Shown: positions 49,251 to 58,272 of the stretch, one piece after another
Layout: every line of letters begins with the position of its first letter
Numbering within the stretch: the stretch's first letter is position 1
NCBI GenBank assembly: GCA_023435225.1
Contig: JAEYRX010000088.1
Location: 7,052 to 71,051 of the forward strand
Reading direction: 5' to 3'
DNA from: Bacillota bacterium
Lineage (GTDB): Bacteria > Bacillota > UBA4882 > UBA8346
DNA: 64,000 bases
Translations under genes and position numbers: made by a program
The notes under the pieces: model-generated
Databases searched by the model: none
Seen by the model: only the letters and a program-made list of their open reading frames with translations
Told to the model about the DNA's origin: nothing

Positions 49251-50465
49251 ATGGGAATTCCAAAAATAAAGTTAATAAGTATTCTTTTATTAGTATTGTT
49301 TTGCGGAGTTTGTGTTTTAATGCCTGGTATGAGTTTGGCAACCGAGAATACGGATGAAGAGAGCCAACCTTTAGTTACCGCTACATTTTTTGATTCCGAT
49401 ATTAAAGAGGCTTTAAAAGAAGTGGCTATTCAGACCGGAGTCAATATTGCGGTTGATGAAGCGGTCAAAGGTTTAGTGACCTTGGAAATAAAAGAAGTTC
49501 CTTTGGAAAAAGCCTTACGAATGATGTTAATCAATGGTGGTTATAGTTTTCGGAGAATTGACGATTTTTATCTGGTTGGTTTGGCCGACCCGCGCAATCC
49601 GGTTTTTGCGGGATTATGTGAAAGTAAGGTTTATTATTTTCAAAACATTAGCGCCGAATCAGCCAAAGCATTACTGCCAACCTTTTATGAACCGTATGTT
49701 AAGTTTGATACCATCAAAGATTCAGCCAATATTGTGGCTTCTCCGGAAATCGTTGCTCAAATTATAGATGATTTTAAAAAGATGGACGGCGAAAGAAAAC
49801 AAATCCGTATTAAGGCTTTAGTTACCGAGATTCGTAGTGATGTTCTCAAAGAGTGGGGAATTGATTTATTAAGAATGGGAGATATTGTAGGTGACTATGC
49901 AAAGTCTACTACCTTAGATGTTACTAATGGAGCAATAACCATAAACGGCAAAGGCGATTATGGTTATATTTTCGGCAGTATTAAGGCGATGGTAAATGAG
50001 AAAAAAGCGACTATTCATGCTGATCCGATTATAGTTGTGACTGAGGGAAAAACCGGGGATTTGTTTGTAGGTGATAAACGAACCTTGATTTTAGAAACCC
50101 AAGGTACCACCGGAACATCATCAACTACTCAAAACGTTGAAGCCGGTACTACCTTAAAAGTTTCTCCCAAGTTGTTAAATGACCAAATTGAGTTAACCTT
50201 AACTCAAAATGTCAGTACCTTTGACAATGAAGAAAGAACTGATCAGATATTAGTTCGCTCCAACGAATTTAGCTCGGTGGTTCGTTTTTTACCAGGGCAG
50301 ACAGTGATGATTGCCGGTATAACCGAGAACCAAACGAGAAAAAATGTTTCAAAGACCCCAATCCTGGGGGATATTCCTATTCTCCGCTTACTTTTCCGCC
50401 AAAAATCCGATCAGAAAGTGGATAGTGAATTACTTATTTTCATTTCGGCAGAGATAGTTAAGTGA
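49251..50465 (+). CDS. Short secretin (GspD/PilQ family)
   Basis: 404 residues, exported. Order: signal region, STN domain (about 45-105: DIKEALKEVAIQTGVNIAVD ... YSFRRIDDFYLVG), a short N-type domain (110-180), then the secretin C-domain (about 185-404) with IRIKALVTEIRSDVLKEWGI, TLKVSPKLLNDQIELTLTQN, LPGQTVMIAGI and TPILGDIPILRLLFRQK. It is shorter than type II secretins because most N0-N3 domains are missing. It should form an outer-membrane ring channel. No pilus ATPase, prepilin peptidase or type II/III gene is near, so the partners are its operon neighbours. CAAGGAGG precedes the ATG. Confidence 0.9.
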   Translation: MGIPKIKLISILLLVLFCGVCVLMPGMSLATENTDEESQPLVTATFFDSDIKEALKEVAIQTGVNIAVDEAVKGLVTLEIKEVPLEKALRMMLINGGYSFRRIDDFYLVGLADPRNPVFAGLCESKVYYFQNISAESAKALLPTFYEPYVKFDTIKDSANIVASPEIVAQIIDDFKKMDGERKQIRIKALVTEIRSDVLKEWGIDLLRMGDIVGDYAKSTTLDVTNGAITINGKGDYGYIFGSIKAMVNEKKATIHADPIIVVTEGKTGDLFVGDKRTLILETQGTTGTSSTTQNVEAGTTLKVSPKLLNDQIELTLTQNVSTFDNEERTDQILVRSNEFSSVVRFLPGQTVMIAGITENQTRKNVSKTPILGDIPILRLLFRQKSDQKVDSELLIFISAEIVK

Positions 50466-50485
50466 TTAAAGTAGGATGAGGTCAA

Positions 50486-52162
50486 ATGAAACAAAAAAAT
50501 TATTTTAGCCGATGGTTAATATGTTTGTTACTACTTGTTTTAATATCAATAGTAGCTGTTAATGCCGCTGATTTATCGGATTGTACGTTTATCGACACAC
50601 CTGTTCAAGAAGCGCTTCGAACGATTAGTATTAGGTTCGGAGTAACCATAATAGCCGATCCTTCATTACCGGGGGTAGTAAATGCGACAATTCATGGCGA
50701 TAGTTCAATAGAAGAAGTTTTGCAAGTTATTACCGAACCTCTTGGTTATAGTTTTAATAAGATCGAAAACTATTATTTAGTAAGCGATGGAAAAACACCA
50801 TATACAATTTTTGCGGAAACGGATTCTTGTTTAGTGCCGGTTGGTTTTCTTAATCCTGATGTTCAGGCAAAATTGGATGATTACCAACAATACTTTACTT
50901 ATGACCGAGATTTGGGGGTTGCTTTTGTTAAAGCCCCAACTTCCATTTTAAATAAAATTTTATCCAAACTTTGGGAGTTATCAGCTTCGGCTAATCAACT
51001 TACAATAGTCTATAATCTACAAATTGTCGATTTGGGAAGTTCAAGGGATTTAGATTCCTTGTTCATAATTAGCTATGATGACGGCAGATCCGATAAGGGG
51101 GATATTATCGTAACTCCCGACGAGTTATCAACGGAAAGCAAAATTTTGCTGACTTTACGGAATAAAATTGGCCAATCTTCATTTAGTATGGCCAAACAAC
51201 CTTGGTTGATGACTTTACCCGGAAGAACCGTGGAGATGAAGAGCAATATTCATATAATATCCGATACTGATCATAATTATGACCGAGATTTTACTATTAG
51301 GATTACCGCCTTAAAAGTTGATGAACCTACCGGTAAAGTACTTTCTGAAGTATATATTGGAAAAGAAGAAAATACCATAAGCCGAGTATCTACTACGGTA
51401 CGCACCTCCCCTGGGGCTCATGAAATAGTAGCGGTTATTCGTCAGACCAGACAGAGACCTTCGCGAAGCCTTTGGGGTAAAAGAACTATTCTGGAACACC
51501 GAGATTTTGCTGTTTTAATGACGGCAACTCCGATAAATATTCAAACTACTTTAGCAAAAAATTCCGGGATTATCCCGATTGCTTCATTGGGTGGGATTGA
51601 CCGGCTTTCTGATTCTCAACCGGTTGGCATTAAACCAAAATCATCAATAATATTCGGCTTGGTAGACAATAAGGAATATAGTAACAATGCTTGGCTGGAA
51701 CTAAATGTTCCCTTTGGCGAACAAGTAACAATGAAGCTGGATTATAGAAACAGCGACCTAAACTCTTTGGGGTTCTCCTGGGAACTAGAACCGGAAGGGG
51801 GAACATATCTTGATTTAACCGGAGGTCAAGGTATTGGCCCGGATGGTCAAAATGCAGTGATGCTGGGGATCGGCGATCAGGTACAGGTCTCAAAATACTT
51901 TTCTTTATTTGGCGCTTATTATCCGGGAGCATATTTGATTGATACGGAAGAGTATATAACTGATCGGGGAGTTTGGAATGCCGGCGCCAGATTGGAGTTT
52001 GGAAAATTAGGGTTGACGGTTAAAGCTTTTGGTAATCCGGATTATGAAGGATTACGATTAAAGATGGACTTGGCAGCTAAGAAACATACTTATATCTTTG
52101 AGGCTAGTAACATAGAGAAGGAAGAAACCGTATTGTATTTGGGTGTGGGATTTAATTTCTAA
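50486..52162 (+). CDS. STN-domain outer-membrane beta-barrel protein
   Basis: 558 residues. Signal peptide (ICLLLLVLISIVAVNA), STN domain (about 30-100: TPVQEALRTISIRFGVTIIA, YSFNKIENYYLV), a central secretin-like beta domain (150-350) with TLPGRTVEMKSNIH where secretins have the LPGQT loop, then a C-terminal barrel-like part (about 360-558) ending VLYLGVGFNF with terminal F. It looks like a secretin paralogue whose channel domain was exchanged for a membrane-anchored barrel; I know no named family with this order. It may cap, anchor or replace an usher for the subunit at 47011. Confidence 0.65.
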   Translation: MKQKNYFSRWLICLLLLVLISIVAVNAADLSDCTFIDTPVQEALRTISIRFGVTIIADPSLPGVVNATIHGDSSIEEVLQVITEPLGYSFNKIENYYLVSDGKTPYTIFAETDSCLVPVGFLNPDVQAKLDDYQQYFTYDRDLGVAFVKAPTSILNKILSKLWELSASANQLTIVYNLQIVDLGSSRDLDSLFIISYDDGRSDKGDIIVTPDELSTESKILLTLRNKIGQSSFSMAKQPWLMTLPGRTVEMKSNIHIISDTDHNYDRDFTIRITALKVDEPTGKVLSEVYIGKEENTISRVSTTVRTSPGAHEIVAVIRQTRQRPSRSLWGKRTILEHRDFAVLMTATPINIQTTLAKNSGIIPIASLGGIDRLSDSQPVGIKPKSSIIFGLVDNKEYSNNAWLELNVPFGEQVTMKLDYRNSDLNSLGFSWELEPEGGTYLDLTGGQGIGPDGQNAVMLGIGDQVQVSKYFSLFGAYYPGAYLIDTEEYITDRGVWNAGARLEFGKLGLTVKAFGNPDYEGLRLKMDLAAKKHTYIFEASNIEKEETVLYLGVGFNF

Positions 52163-52232
52163 TTCTACTTTCGCGCCACAAAAATGGCTTGCAGTAAAGT
52201 CATATCAACTAGATAAATTGGAAAAATATTTT

Positions 52233-52294
52233 AGCCACAGAGGCATGGAGACTCAGAGAATTATTTTTCTCTGTGTTTTAGTGTCTCTGTGGCT
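52233..52294. repeat. Dispersed hairpin, CCACAGAG family
   Basis: AGCCACAGAG and CTCTGTGGCT close a 62-bp hairpin; inner arms TGGAGACTCAGAGAA and TTCTCTGTGTTTTAGT extend it. Between the secretin operon and nadK. Related to 38603-38669. Confidence 0.75.
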
Positions 52295-52396
52295 TTAAAT
52301 TATCTATGTGTTATTGTTTAAGGAGGAAAATTATAATTTGCAAGGAATAAATATATACTTGATGAAGGAATAAATCTCTAATCGCCAAAAAATTGA

Positions 52397-53251
52397 ATGG
52401 AGAGTATATTGAATAGAATTTTGGTATTGCCCAATCCGGTTAAACAACCGGCTATGAAACTGGCTATAGGATTAGTTGAAACATTACAGCGCCATGAATT
52501 TGAAATCGTATTGGAAAACAATATCGCTGCTCAATTAAACCTGCCATCGTTTGGCGTATCAGATGAACTCCTTTGGGATGGAATTGAATTAGTTCTAGTC
52601 TTGGGCGGTGATGGCTCGATGTTAAATGCCGCCAGGAGAATATATCCGCGGCAGATACCTATATTAGGAATCAATCTTGGCCAATTGGGTTTTTTAACCC
52701 GGATTGAAAGTCATAAAATTGAAGCAGCTTTAAAAGCGATCCGGACCGGCCAATATCAATTCGAAGAGAGAACAATGCTTAGTGCTGAGATTAATGGTTC
52801 AGGATATATAGCTTTAAATGACTTGGTAGTAACCGCAAACTCGATGGCCAGAATGATCCGGTTGGAAACTTGGATCGATGAAGAATATTTCACTACATAT
52901 CCTGCTGATGGTTTGATTACAGCAACTTCCACCGGATCTACAGCCTATTCTTTATCAGCCGGCGGTCCGATTCTCGATCCAAGGTTAGAGGCGATTGTGG
53001 TAACTCCAATATGTGCTCATTCTTTATATGCCCGGCCCATAATTCTTAACAAGGAAGCTCGAATTAGAATTATAGTTCATTCTAATAATACCGATGTATC
53101 GTTAACTGCAGACGGTCAGACTGAAATAGTTTTAAAACCCGGAGAAGAGATTTGTATCAGTCGGGCTCAATATATTACAAAATTACTCCGCTTTAATGAC
53201 CAAGGGCTTTTTGAAGTATTAAAATCCCGTTTGAAAGAAGGACGGATTTGA
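52397..53251 (+). CDS. nadK: NAD kinase
   Basis: 284-residue ATP-NAD kinase making NADP. The nucleotide-binding loop is LVLGGDGSMLNAARR (about 68-82), with GINLGQLGFLTRI and the conserved ATSTGSTAYSLSAGGPI (about 173-189). The ATG at 52397 has no good ribosome site; a TTG at 52409 preceded by GGAGAG would begin MNRILVLPNP and is an alternative. It starts the nadK-argR-recN cluster that is conserved across Bacillota. Confidence 0.95.
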   Translation: MESILNRILVLPNPVKQPAMKLAIGLVETLQRHEFEIVLENNIAAQLNLPSFGVSDELLWDGIELVLVLGGDGSMLNAARRIYPRQIPILGINLGQLGFLTRIESHKIEAALKAIRTGQYQFEERTMLSAEINGSGYIALNDLVVTANSMARMIRLETWIDEEYFTTYPADGLITATSTGSTAYSLSAGGPILDPRLEAIVVTPICAHSLYARPIILNKEARIRIIVHSNNTDVSLTADGQTEIVLKPGEEICISRAQYITKLLRFNDQGLFEVLKSRLKEGRI

Positions 53252-53253
53252 TT

Positions 53254-53292
53254 AATTATTGGTTCATTAGTTCATTGGTTATTAGTTATTTT
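53254..53292. repeat. Degenerate 7/8-nt repeat (ATTAGTT/ATTGGTT)
   Basis: Units ATTGGTT, ATTAGTT, ATTGGTT, ATTAGTT alternate, two of them separated by single C. A further heptamer pair (AGGCAAC twice) lies at 53860-53876, on the other side of argR. Confidence 0.5.
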
Positions 53293-53397
53293 ATTGAGTA
53301 GAATTGTACGATTTAATTCAAATAAATTATATATATGGTATGGATCTAATATAATCATAAAGTTGTTATAATAAGTTTCTTTAACAGCGGAGGAATT

Positions 53398-53853
53398 ATG
53401 AAAACTAACCGCCAGGCTATGATAATTTCCATTATTAAAGAGCAAGTTATAAGTACTCAAGAAGAATTAGGTGAAAATTTAAAGAACAGAGGTGTTTTGG
53501 TAACTCAGGCCACCTTGTCACGAGATATTAAAGAGCTTGGTTTAGTTAAGATTCCAACAGTTGAGGGCTATTACCGGTATTCCTTGCCGCAAGATCGGAC
53601 TGCCGGGGATATGATGCGCCGGGCGCAACGAATGTTGGAAGATGCGGTAGTATCAATTGACTCCGCCGAAAATATTATTGTAATTAAAACAATGAGTGGT
53701 ACAGCCCAGGGGGTGGCGGCCGCTTTCGATGACCTGGAATGGCCGGAAGTGGTAGGGACCGTAGCCGGCGACAATACTATTTTAGCGGTAATTCGGAGTA
53801 AAGAACAAGTGGAAGAAATTCTTGATCGGTTGCATCAATTGAGAGTCTACTAA
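53398..53853 (+). CDS. argR: Arginine repressor
   Basis: 151-residue ArgR/AhrC regulator. N-terminal winged helix with STQEELGENLKNRGVLVTQA and TLSRDIKELGLVK; C-terminal oligomerisation and arginine-binding domain with GTAQGVAAAFDDLEWPEVVG and GTVAGDNTILAVI. GCGGAGG precedes the ATG. It lies between nadK and recN as in many Bacillota. No arginine gene is in this window. Confidence 0.97.
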   Translation: MKTNRQAMIISIIKEQVISTQEELGENLKNRGVLVTQATLSRDIKELGLVKIPTVEGYYRYSLPQDRTAGDMMRRAQRMLEDAVVSIDSAENIIVIKTMSGTAQGVAAAFDDLEWPEVVGTVAGDNTILAVIRSKEQVEEILDRLHQLRVY

Positions 53854-54004
53854 GACCATAGGCAACAGGCAACAGTGTTGAAAGTTATTCTATGATCCCT
53901 ATTTGAATTGTTGCAAAGCTTAATGTTTCAATTACGAAAATCTTGTATAACCGGATATTAGTTAATAAGCCTTTGATTTAATTGTTAACCGGGGAGGTTA
54001 GAAA

Positions 54005-55759
54005 GTGCTTCAGGAAATTACAGTTAAGAATTTAGCATTAATAGAAGAGATCCGCTTGGAATTTGATCCAAGTTTTAATGTTTTAACAGGTGAAACCGGC
54101 GCCGGCAAATCAATTATTATTGATTCACTGGGACTGGCAATGGGCGGACGTTTTAGTTCGGAATTGATTCGCACTGGAGCTGAGACCGCCTCCGTAGATG
54201 CGGTTTTTTTGATTGAAAATCGTCCGGAGCTCCATGATTATCTTGAAGGAATCGGTATACCGGTAGGAGCTGACAATACCTTGATTATTCAAAGGGAAAT
54301 AAGCAATAACGGTAGAAATCGCTGCCGGGTTAACGGCCAATTAGTCACGGTGCTTTCGTTGGCAAAGATCGGTGAATTTTTAATTGATATACATGGACAG
54401 CATGAACACCAATCGTTATTATTCCCGGAGAAGCAAATTGAATTATTGGATCAATATTCAGGCCCGGCTTGTTTACAACTACGTCAAGAATTCAGCTCTG
54501 TATATAAAGAATGGCAAGCTTTGGACAATGAATACCGCACTTTACAACAAAATGAAGCTGATTTAACCCGTAAAATCGAATTGCTGGAATTTCAAATTAA
54601 CGAGATTGCCGAGGCTAAATTAGTTATTGGTGAAGATGAAGACCTCCAAAAAGAACGGGAAATTTTGGCTTCTTCTGAAAAGTTGTATGAAGCAGCCTCC
54701 CAATCTTATCATGTTTTATATGATAGTACCGATGGCCGGGCGGCGGTAGAATTGCTCGGTGAAGCCGAGCGAACTTTGGGACAAGCCGCCGAAATCGATC
54801 CTCGCTTAGAGGCTATTTTGGAAACTCTACGGGAAGCTGCATGCCAGGCTGAAGAGGTATCCAGAGAACTCCGGAGTTATCAGGAACAAGTTCAGTTTGA
54901 CCCGGAAAGGCTGGCCGCCATCGAAGCGAGATTGGATGAGATTACTCATTTGAAGAGAAAATACGGGAACAGTATTGGGGCGATATTGCTTTTTGCAGAA
55001 AAATCTCAACAAGAATTAGATGGTATCTCCAACCGTGAAGAACGTTCGGCTCATCTGGAAGAGGAAATAGCCAAATATAAGACCCGTCTGGGGGAGCTGG
55101 CTGAAAATTTATCCCGGCAGAGGCAAACCGGAGCTCGAAAATTGGAAGAGGCAATAATGACTCAATTAAATGATTTAAACATGGTCAACACCCAATTTAG
55201 AATTAATCTTTATCAAAATGAAAACCCGGAGGGGATCCCATTTAACAGTAAAATGGTTGAAACTCAAGCAACCGGCGCCGATAAAATTGAATTTTTAGTA
55301 GCGCCCAACCCTGGAGAAGGTTTAAAACCGATGGTTAAAATTGCTTCCGGTGGTGAATTATCACGGATAATGCTGGCTTTAAAAACTATTCTGGCGGATT
55401 TGGACGCCATACCGACTATGGTATTTGATGAGATCGATGTGGGTATCGGCGGCCGGACAGCCCAGGCAGTGGCTGAAAAAATGCTCTTAATCGGCCAATC
55501 ACGGCAAGTAATCTCTGTTACTCATTTACCGCAGATTGCCAGTTTAGCCAAACGCCATTTTTATATAGAAAAACATATAAGCGGAAGCCGGACTGAAGTT
55601 TCTGTTAGGGAGTTGCCTATGAGTGAACGGGTGGAAGAACTGGCCAGAATGTTGGGTGGCGCTCAGGTTACGGAGACTACAAAGCAACATGCCCGTGAAA
55701 TGTTGATGTTGGCGGAGAAATTAAGGTTGAATAAGGTGGGACAAGTAACTAAGAATTAA
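54005..55759 (+). CDS. recN: DNA repair protein RecN
   Basis: 584-residue SMC-like ATPase for double-strand-break repair. Walker A GETGAGKSII (about 28-37), long coiled coil between roughly 155 and 370, then the signature ASGGELSRIMLAL and Walker B MVFDEIDVGIGG near 455-490, with VISVTHLPQIAS. Starts at GTG after GGGGAGG. Full length. The stop codon is embedded in the start of a heptamer repeat. Confidence 0.97.
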   Translation: MLQEITVKNLALIEEIRLEFDPSFNVLTGETGAGKSIIIDSLGLAMGGRFSSELIRTGAETASVDAVFLIENRPELHDYLEGIGIPVGADNTLIIQREISNNGRNRCRVNGQLVTVLSLAKIGEFLIDIHGQHEHQSLLFPEKQIELLDQYSGPACLQLRQEFSSVYKEWQALDNEYRTLQQNEADLTRKIELLEFQINEIAEAKLVIGEDEDLQKEREILASSEKLYEAASQSYHVLYDSTDGRAAVELLGEAERTLGQAAEIDPRLEAILETLREAACQAEEVSRELRSYQEQVQFDPERLAAIEARLDEITHLKRKYGNSIGAILLFAEKSQQELDGISNREERSAHLEEEIAKYKTRLGELAENLSRQRQTGARKLEEAIMTQLNDLNMVNTQFRINLYQNENPEGIPFNSKMVETQATGADKIEFLVAPNPGEGLKPMVKIASGGELSRIMLALKTILADLDAIPTMVFDEIDVGIGGRTAQAVAEKMLLIGQSRQVISVTHLPQIASLAKRHFYIEKHISGSRTEVSVRELPMSERVEELARMLGGAQVTETTKQHAREMLMLAEKLRLNKVGQVTKN

Positions 55760-55788
55760 CAATTAACAATTAACAATTAACAATTGAC
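55754..55788. repeat. Heptamer repeat (AATTAAC x4, AATTGAC)
   Basis: Five perfect 7-nt steps, the first overlapping the recN stop codon. The cleanest example of the heptamer repeats in the window. Confidence 0.88.
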
Positions 55789-55815
55789 AATGAAAATTAA
55801 ACTATAAATTATGGG

Positions 55816-55839
55816 ACCGGTTTTTTAAGCCGGTTTTTG
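55816..55839 (+). terminator. Terminator after recN
   Basis: ACCGGTTT / AAGCCGGT (with a G-T pair) followed by TTTTTGTTTTG. Confidence 0.8.
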
Positions 55840-56011
55840 TTTTGTTGACAAAGACAAAAATTAGTTATATACTATACATGGTAGGGTATTAATTAGAAAT
55901 TATTACCTAATAACAATGGAATTTTTACTAACTTAATTTCGTTACTTAAAGTATTTATGAGTTCACTTACATTGTGTTTTACTCATTATCAATTCCGGGG
56001 GAGGAATTCTG

Positions 56012-56533
56012 TTGAAAAAAAGTAGTATTATTTTAGGGCTGTTAGTGATTGGAATAATTATTTTAATTACAGTATTATCTATCAATGGAAAAGCTGCTGA
56101 TAAAACAGGTCCGTACAATGGTTATTTTGCTCCTGGTTTTACTTTAACCGATTTAAACGGCAATAAAGTGGAGTTAAAGAAGACAATCAGCCAAAACAAA
56201 GTAACAATCGTTAATTTCTGGGCGACTTGGTGTCCGCCATGCCGAAGAGAGATCCCGGAATTTGTAGAGTTTAATAAGAAGTATGCTACTAAAAAGGTTA
56301 AAATTTTAGCGGTTAATCTGGGCGACGAGCCACAAGTAGTAAGTGATTTTGCTAAGAAGTCCGATATGGTTTTCCCGGTGCTAACCGATACGACGGGAAA
56401 AATCGGAAACCTTTATCAGGTATATGCTATCCCAACTACTTTTATTATTGACAGGAAGGGTAAAATTCAAGCAACGATTAAAGGTTCGACTTCCTTAACC
56501 GATTTGGAAGCAAAGGTGAAACCGCTGCTATAA
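56012..56533 (+). CDS. TlpA/ResA-like thiol-disulfide oxidoreductase
   Basis: 173-residue membrane-anchored thioredoxin. Anchor helix at residues 5-24; TlpA-like fold with APGFTLTDLNGNKVEL, the active site WATWCPPCRREIPEF (Cys pair near residues 73 and 76) and cis-Pro loop YAIPTTFIID. Extracytoplasmic reductant for cytochrome c or envelope disulfides. Starts at TTG after GGGGGAGG. The CcdA gene follows 148 bp later, its usual electron donor. Confidence 0.92.
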   Translation: MKKSSIILGLLVIGIIILITVLSINGKAADKTGPYNGYFAPGFTLTDLNGNKVELKKTISQNKVTIVNFWATWCPPCRREIPEFVEFNKKYATKKVKILAVNLGDEPQVVSDFAKKSDMVFPVLTDTTGKIGNLYQVYAIPTTFIIDRKGKIQATIKGSTSLTDLEAKVKPLL

Positions 56534-56538
56534 AACAG

Positions 56539-56572
56539 AAGACAGTAGTTTAGGAGACAGGAGTCAGTAGTG
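56539..56572. repeat. Heptamer-like repeat (ACAGTAG/ACAGGAG)
   Basis: Units ACAGTAG, ACAGGAG, TCAGTAG with a TTTAGGAG interruption; the complementary words (CTCCTGACTCCTG) occur at 56630-56643 on the same strand, so the two ends can pair into a hairpin between tlpA and ccdA. Confidence 0.6.
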
Positions 56573-56681
56573 TAAGCAAAGCTTTGTTAGTCTTTTATTT
56601 GGTTTTGAGCTCGGATTGTAGGATCAATTCTCCTGACTCCTGAATTTTTTTGACCCGAAAAATTTGGGGGGAGAAACAAAA

Positions 56682-57416
56682 ATGGAAATCACTTTGTGGA
56701 TGGCTTTTGCCGGAGGGTTGCTATCATTTCTATCACCATGCATACTGCCGATTGCCCCTGGTTATTTAGGAGTAATCTCCGGTTCAACGTTGGCTAATTT
56801 GGAAACCGGTTCGATCTCTAAACGGAAAATTCTATTTGCTACAACCGCTTTTATATTAGGATTTACCATAGTTTTTATCATTTTTGGGCTTGCCAGTTCA
56901 TATTTAGGTCAATTTTTGCTTGGCAACAGGGGGATAATCTCCCGAATAGCCGGATTGCTGGTAATTATCTTGGGGCTTCATCAAGCCGGATGGCTGCCCA
57001 TATCCTGGTTATATCAAGAAAAACGGGTGACAATTAAACGTCAGATCGGGGTGACCGGCGCTTTTATTACCGGCATAGCTTTTTCGCTGGGATGGACCCC
57101 GTGTATCGGGCCGATTTTAGGTTCTATTTTAACCATAGCCGGCAGTCAGGGTGATTTATGGCAGGGATTTTTACTATTGATCATTTATTCGGCCGGTTTG
57201 GCGGTCCCGTTTTTACTTTTAGCAATTGCTTTTGAAAAGGTTTCTCATGGTTTAAACAGGATAAAACCGTATCTCAAATACCTGGAATGGGCTTCGGGAT
57301 TATTATTGATTTTTATGGGGCTGTTATTGTTAACCGGAAGCTTGTCGGCGCTTAGTTCCTGGTTTATCCGCCTCACCGGCGGCTGGAACCCGGAGAATTT
57401 GTTTAGAAGGCAATAG
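56682..57416 (+). CDS. ccdA: Cytochrome c biogenesis / thiol transporter CcdA
   Basis: 244-residue membrane protein with six helices that moves electrons from cytosolic thioredoxin to outside thiols. The two redox Cys lie in LSFLSPCILPIAPGYLG (near residue 20) and SLGWTPCIGPILG (near 144). The ATG at 56682 is preceded by GGGGGGAG; the TTG at 56664 in the same frame lies in front of that site and is rejected. Partner of the TlpA-like protein upstream. Confidence 0.95.
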   Translation: MEITLWMAFAGGLLSFLSPCILPIAPGYLGVISGSTLANLETGSISKRKILFATTAFILGFTIVFIIFGLASSYLGQFLLGNRGIISRIAGLLVIILGLHQAGWLPISWLYQEKRVTIKRQIGVTGAFITGIAFSLGWTPCIGPILGSILTIAGSQGDLWQGFLLLIIYSAGLAVPFLLLAIAFEKVSHGLNRIKPYLKYLEWASGLLLIFMGLLLLTGSLSALSSWFIRLTGGWNPENLFRRQ

Positions 57417-57419
57417 GTT

Positions 57420-57449
57420 ATAAAAATAGGGAATAGGTAACAGGTAATT
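57420..57449. repeat. Heptamer-like repeat (ATAGGGA/ATAGGTA/ACAGGTA)
   Basis: Three 7-nt steps following the ccdA stop codon, in the style of the other heptamer repeats. Confidence 0.55.
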
Positions 57450-57507
57450 CCTTGATGCTATGTTTATAAAGTTACTATTAAAAGATTAAGTATAAGAGAA
57501 TATTGCC

Positions 57508-57551
57508 ATAAAACAAACCCGGAAACTGTTAAGTTCTTGGGTTTGTTTTAT
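57508..57551 (+). terminator. Hairpin terminator upstream of comEA
   Basis: A perfect 13-bp stem ATAAAACAAACCC / GGGTTTGTTTTAT with an 18-nt loop; the falling arm supplies T-rich sequence. Confidence 0.8.
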
Positions 57552-57663
57552 AGTAAGTTACAATGATATTTAAGGTATCTAAAATACTTAAACTTTTATT
57601 GGAGGAAATAAACAAAATATACCGAATTTAACAATAATTCAGTATTCTGGGGAGGTTGGGATA

Positions 57664-58272
57664 ATGTTTCTATTGACCGCCAGACAGAGGATTGCCGCCA
57701 TGATATTATTAATTATGTTAGTAGCAGGCGGCTTTTTACTCTTTTTAAGCAATCAACGAGGATACACCAGAGTCTACAATGGTGATATATCGCAAAATCA
57801 AGTATATGTATATATGTGTGGCGCAGTTAAAAACCCGGGAGTCATTACTATAAAACCAGGTGCCCGGAAATTTGAAGCAATTGAAAAAGCAGGCGGGGCT
57901 TTACCGGAAGCTGACTTAAATCGGATAAATCTAGCGGAGTATGTGGAAGACGGAGAGCAGGTTTATCTCCCCAAGAAAGGGGAAGTAATTGAATTGAAGA
58001 TAAAAAAGCGTTCAACCGGGAAAACTCCGAAGACTACTTTAACAAAAAAAGAGACTCCGGAAAAAATCAAGAATCAATGGCCGCTTGATTTGAATAATGC
58101 TACTCAGAAACAACTGGAAGAAGTACCGGGAATAGGAGCTTTTTTGGCCTCTAAAATAGTTGAATTTCGAAGTAAAAACGGCCGGTTTCAAAGTTTTGAC
58201 GATTTGGACAAGGTTTATGGAATTGGACCCGGGAAACTAGAGAAACTACGCTCCTATCTTATTGTTAAATGA
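57664..58272 (+). CDS. comEA: Competence protein ComEA
   Basis: 202-residue DNA receptor of natural transformation. One N-terminal transmembrane helix (about 12-28), a SLBB-type domain (45-105: VYMCGAVKNPGVITIKPGAR, GEQVYLPKKG), a Lys/Thr-rich linker and a C-terminal double helix-hairpin-helix (138-200: LDLNNATQKQLEEVPGIGAF ... VYGIGPGKLEKLRSYL) that binds DNA. GGGGAGG precedes the ATG. 4-bp overlap with comEC. Confidence 0.96.
   Translation: MFLLTARQRIAAMILLIMLVAGGFLLFLSNQRGYTRVYNGDISQNQVYVYMCGAVKNPGVITIKPGARKFEAIEKAGGALPEADLNRINLAEYVEDGEQVYLPKKGEVIELKIKKRSTGKTPKTTLTKKETPEKIKNQWPLDLNNATQKQLEEVPGIGAFLASKIVEFRSKNGRFQSFDDLDKVYGIGPGKLEKLRSYLIVK

Noticed and set aside
47011..52162. Type II secretion or type IV pilus locus
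   Set aside because: Only a secretin is present; no assembly ATPase, platform protein, pseudopilins or prepilin peptidase occur within the window.
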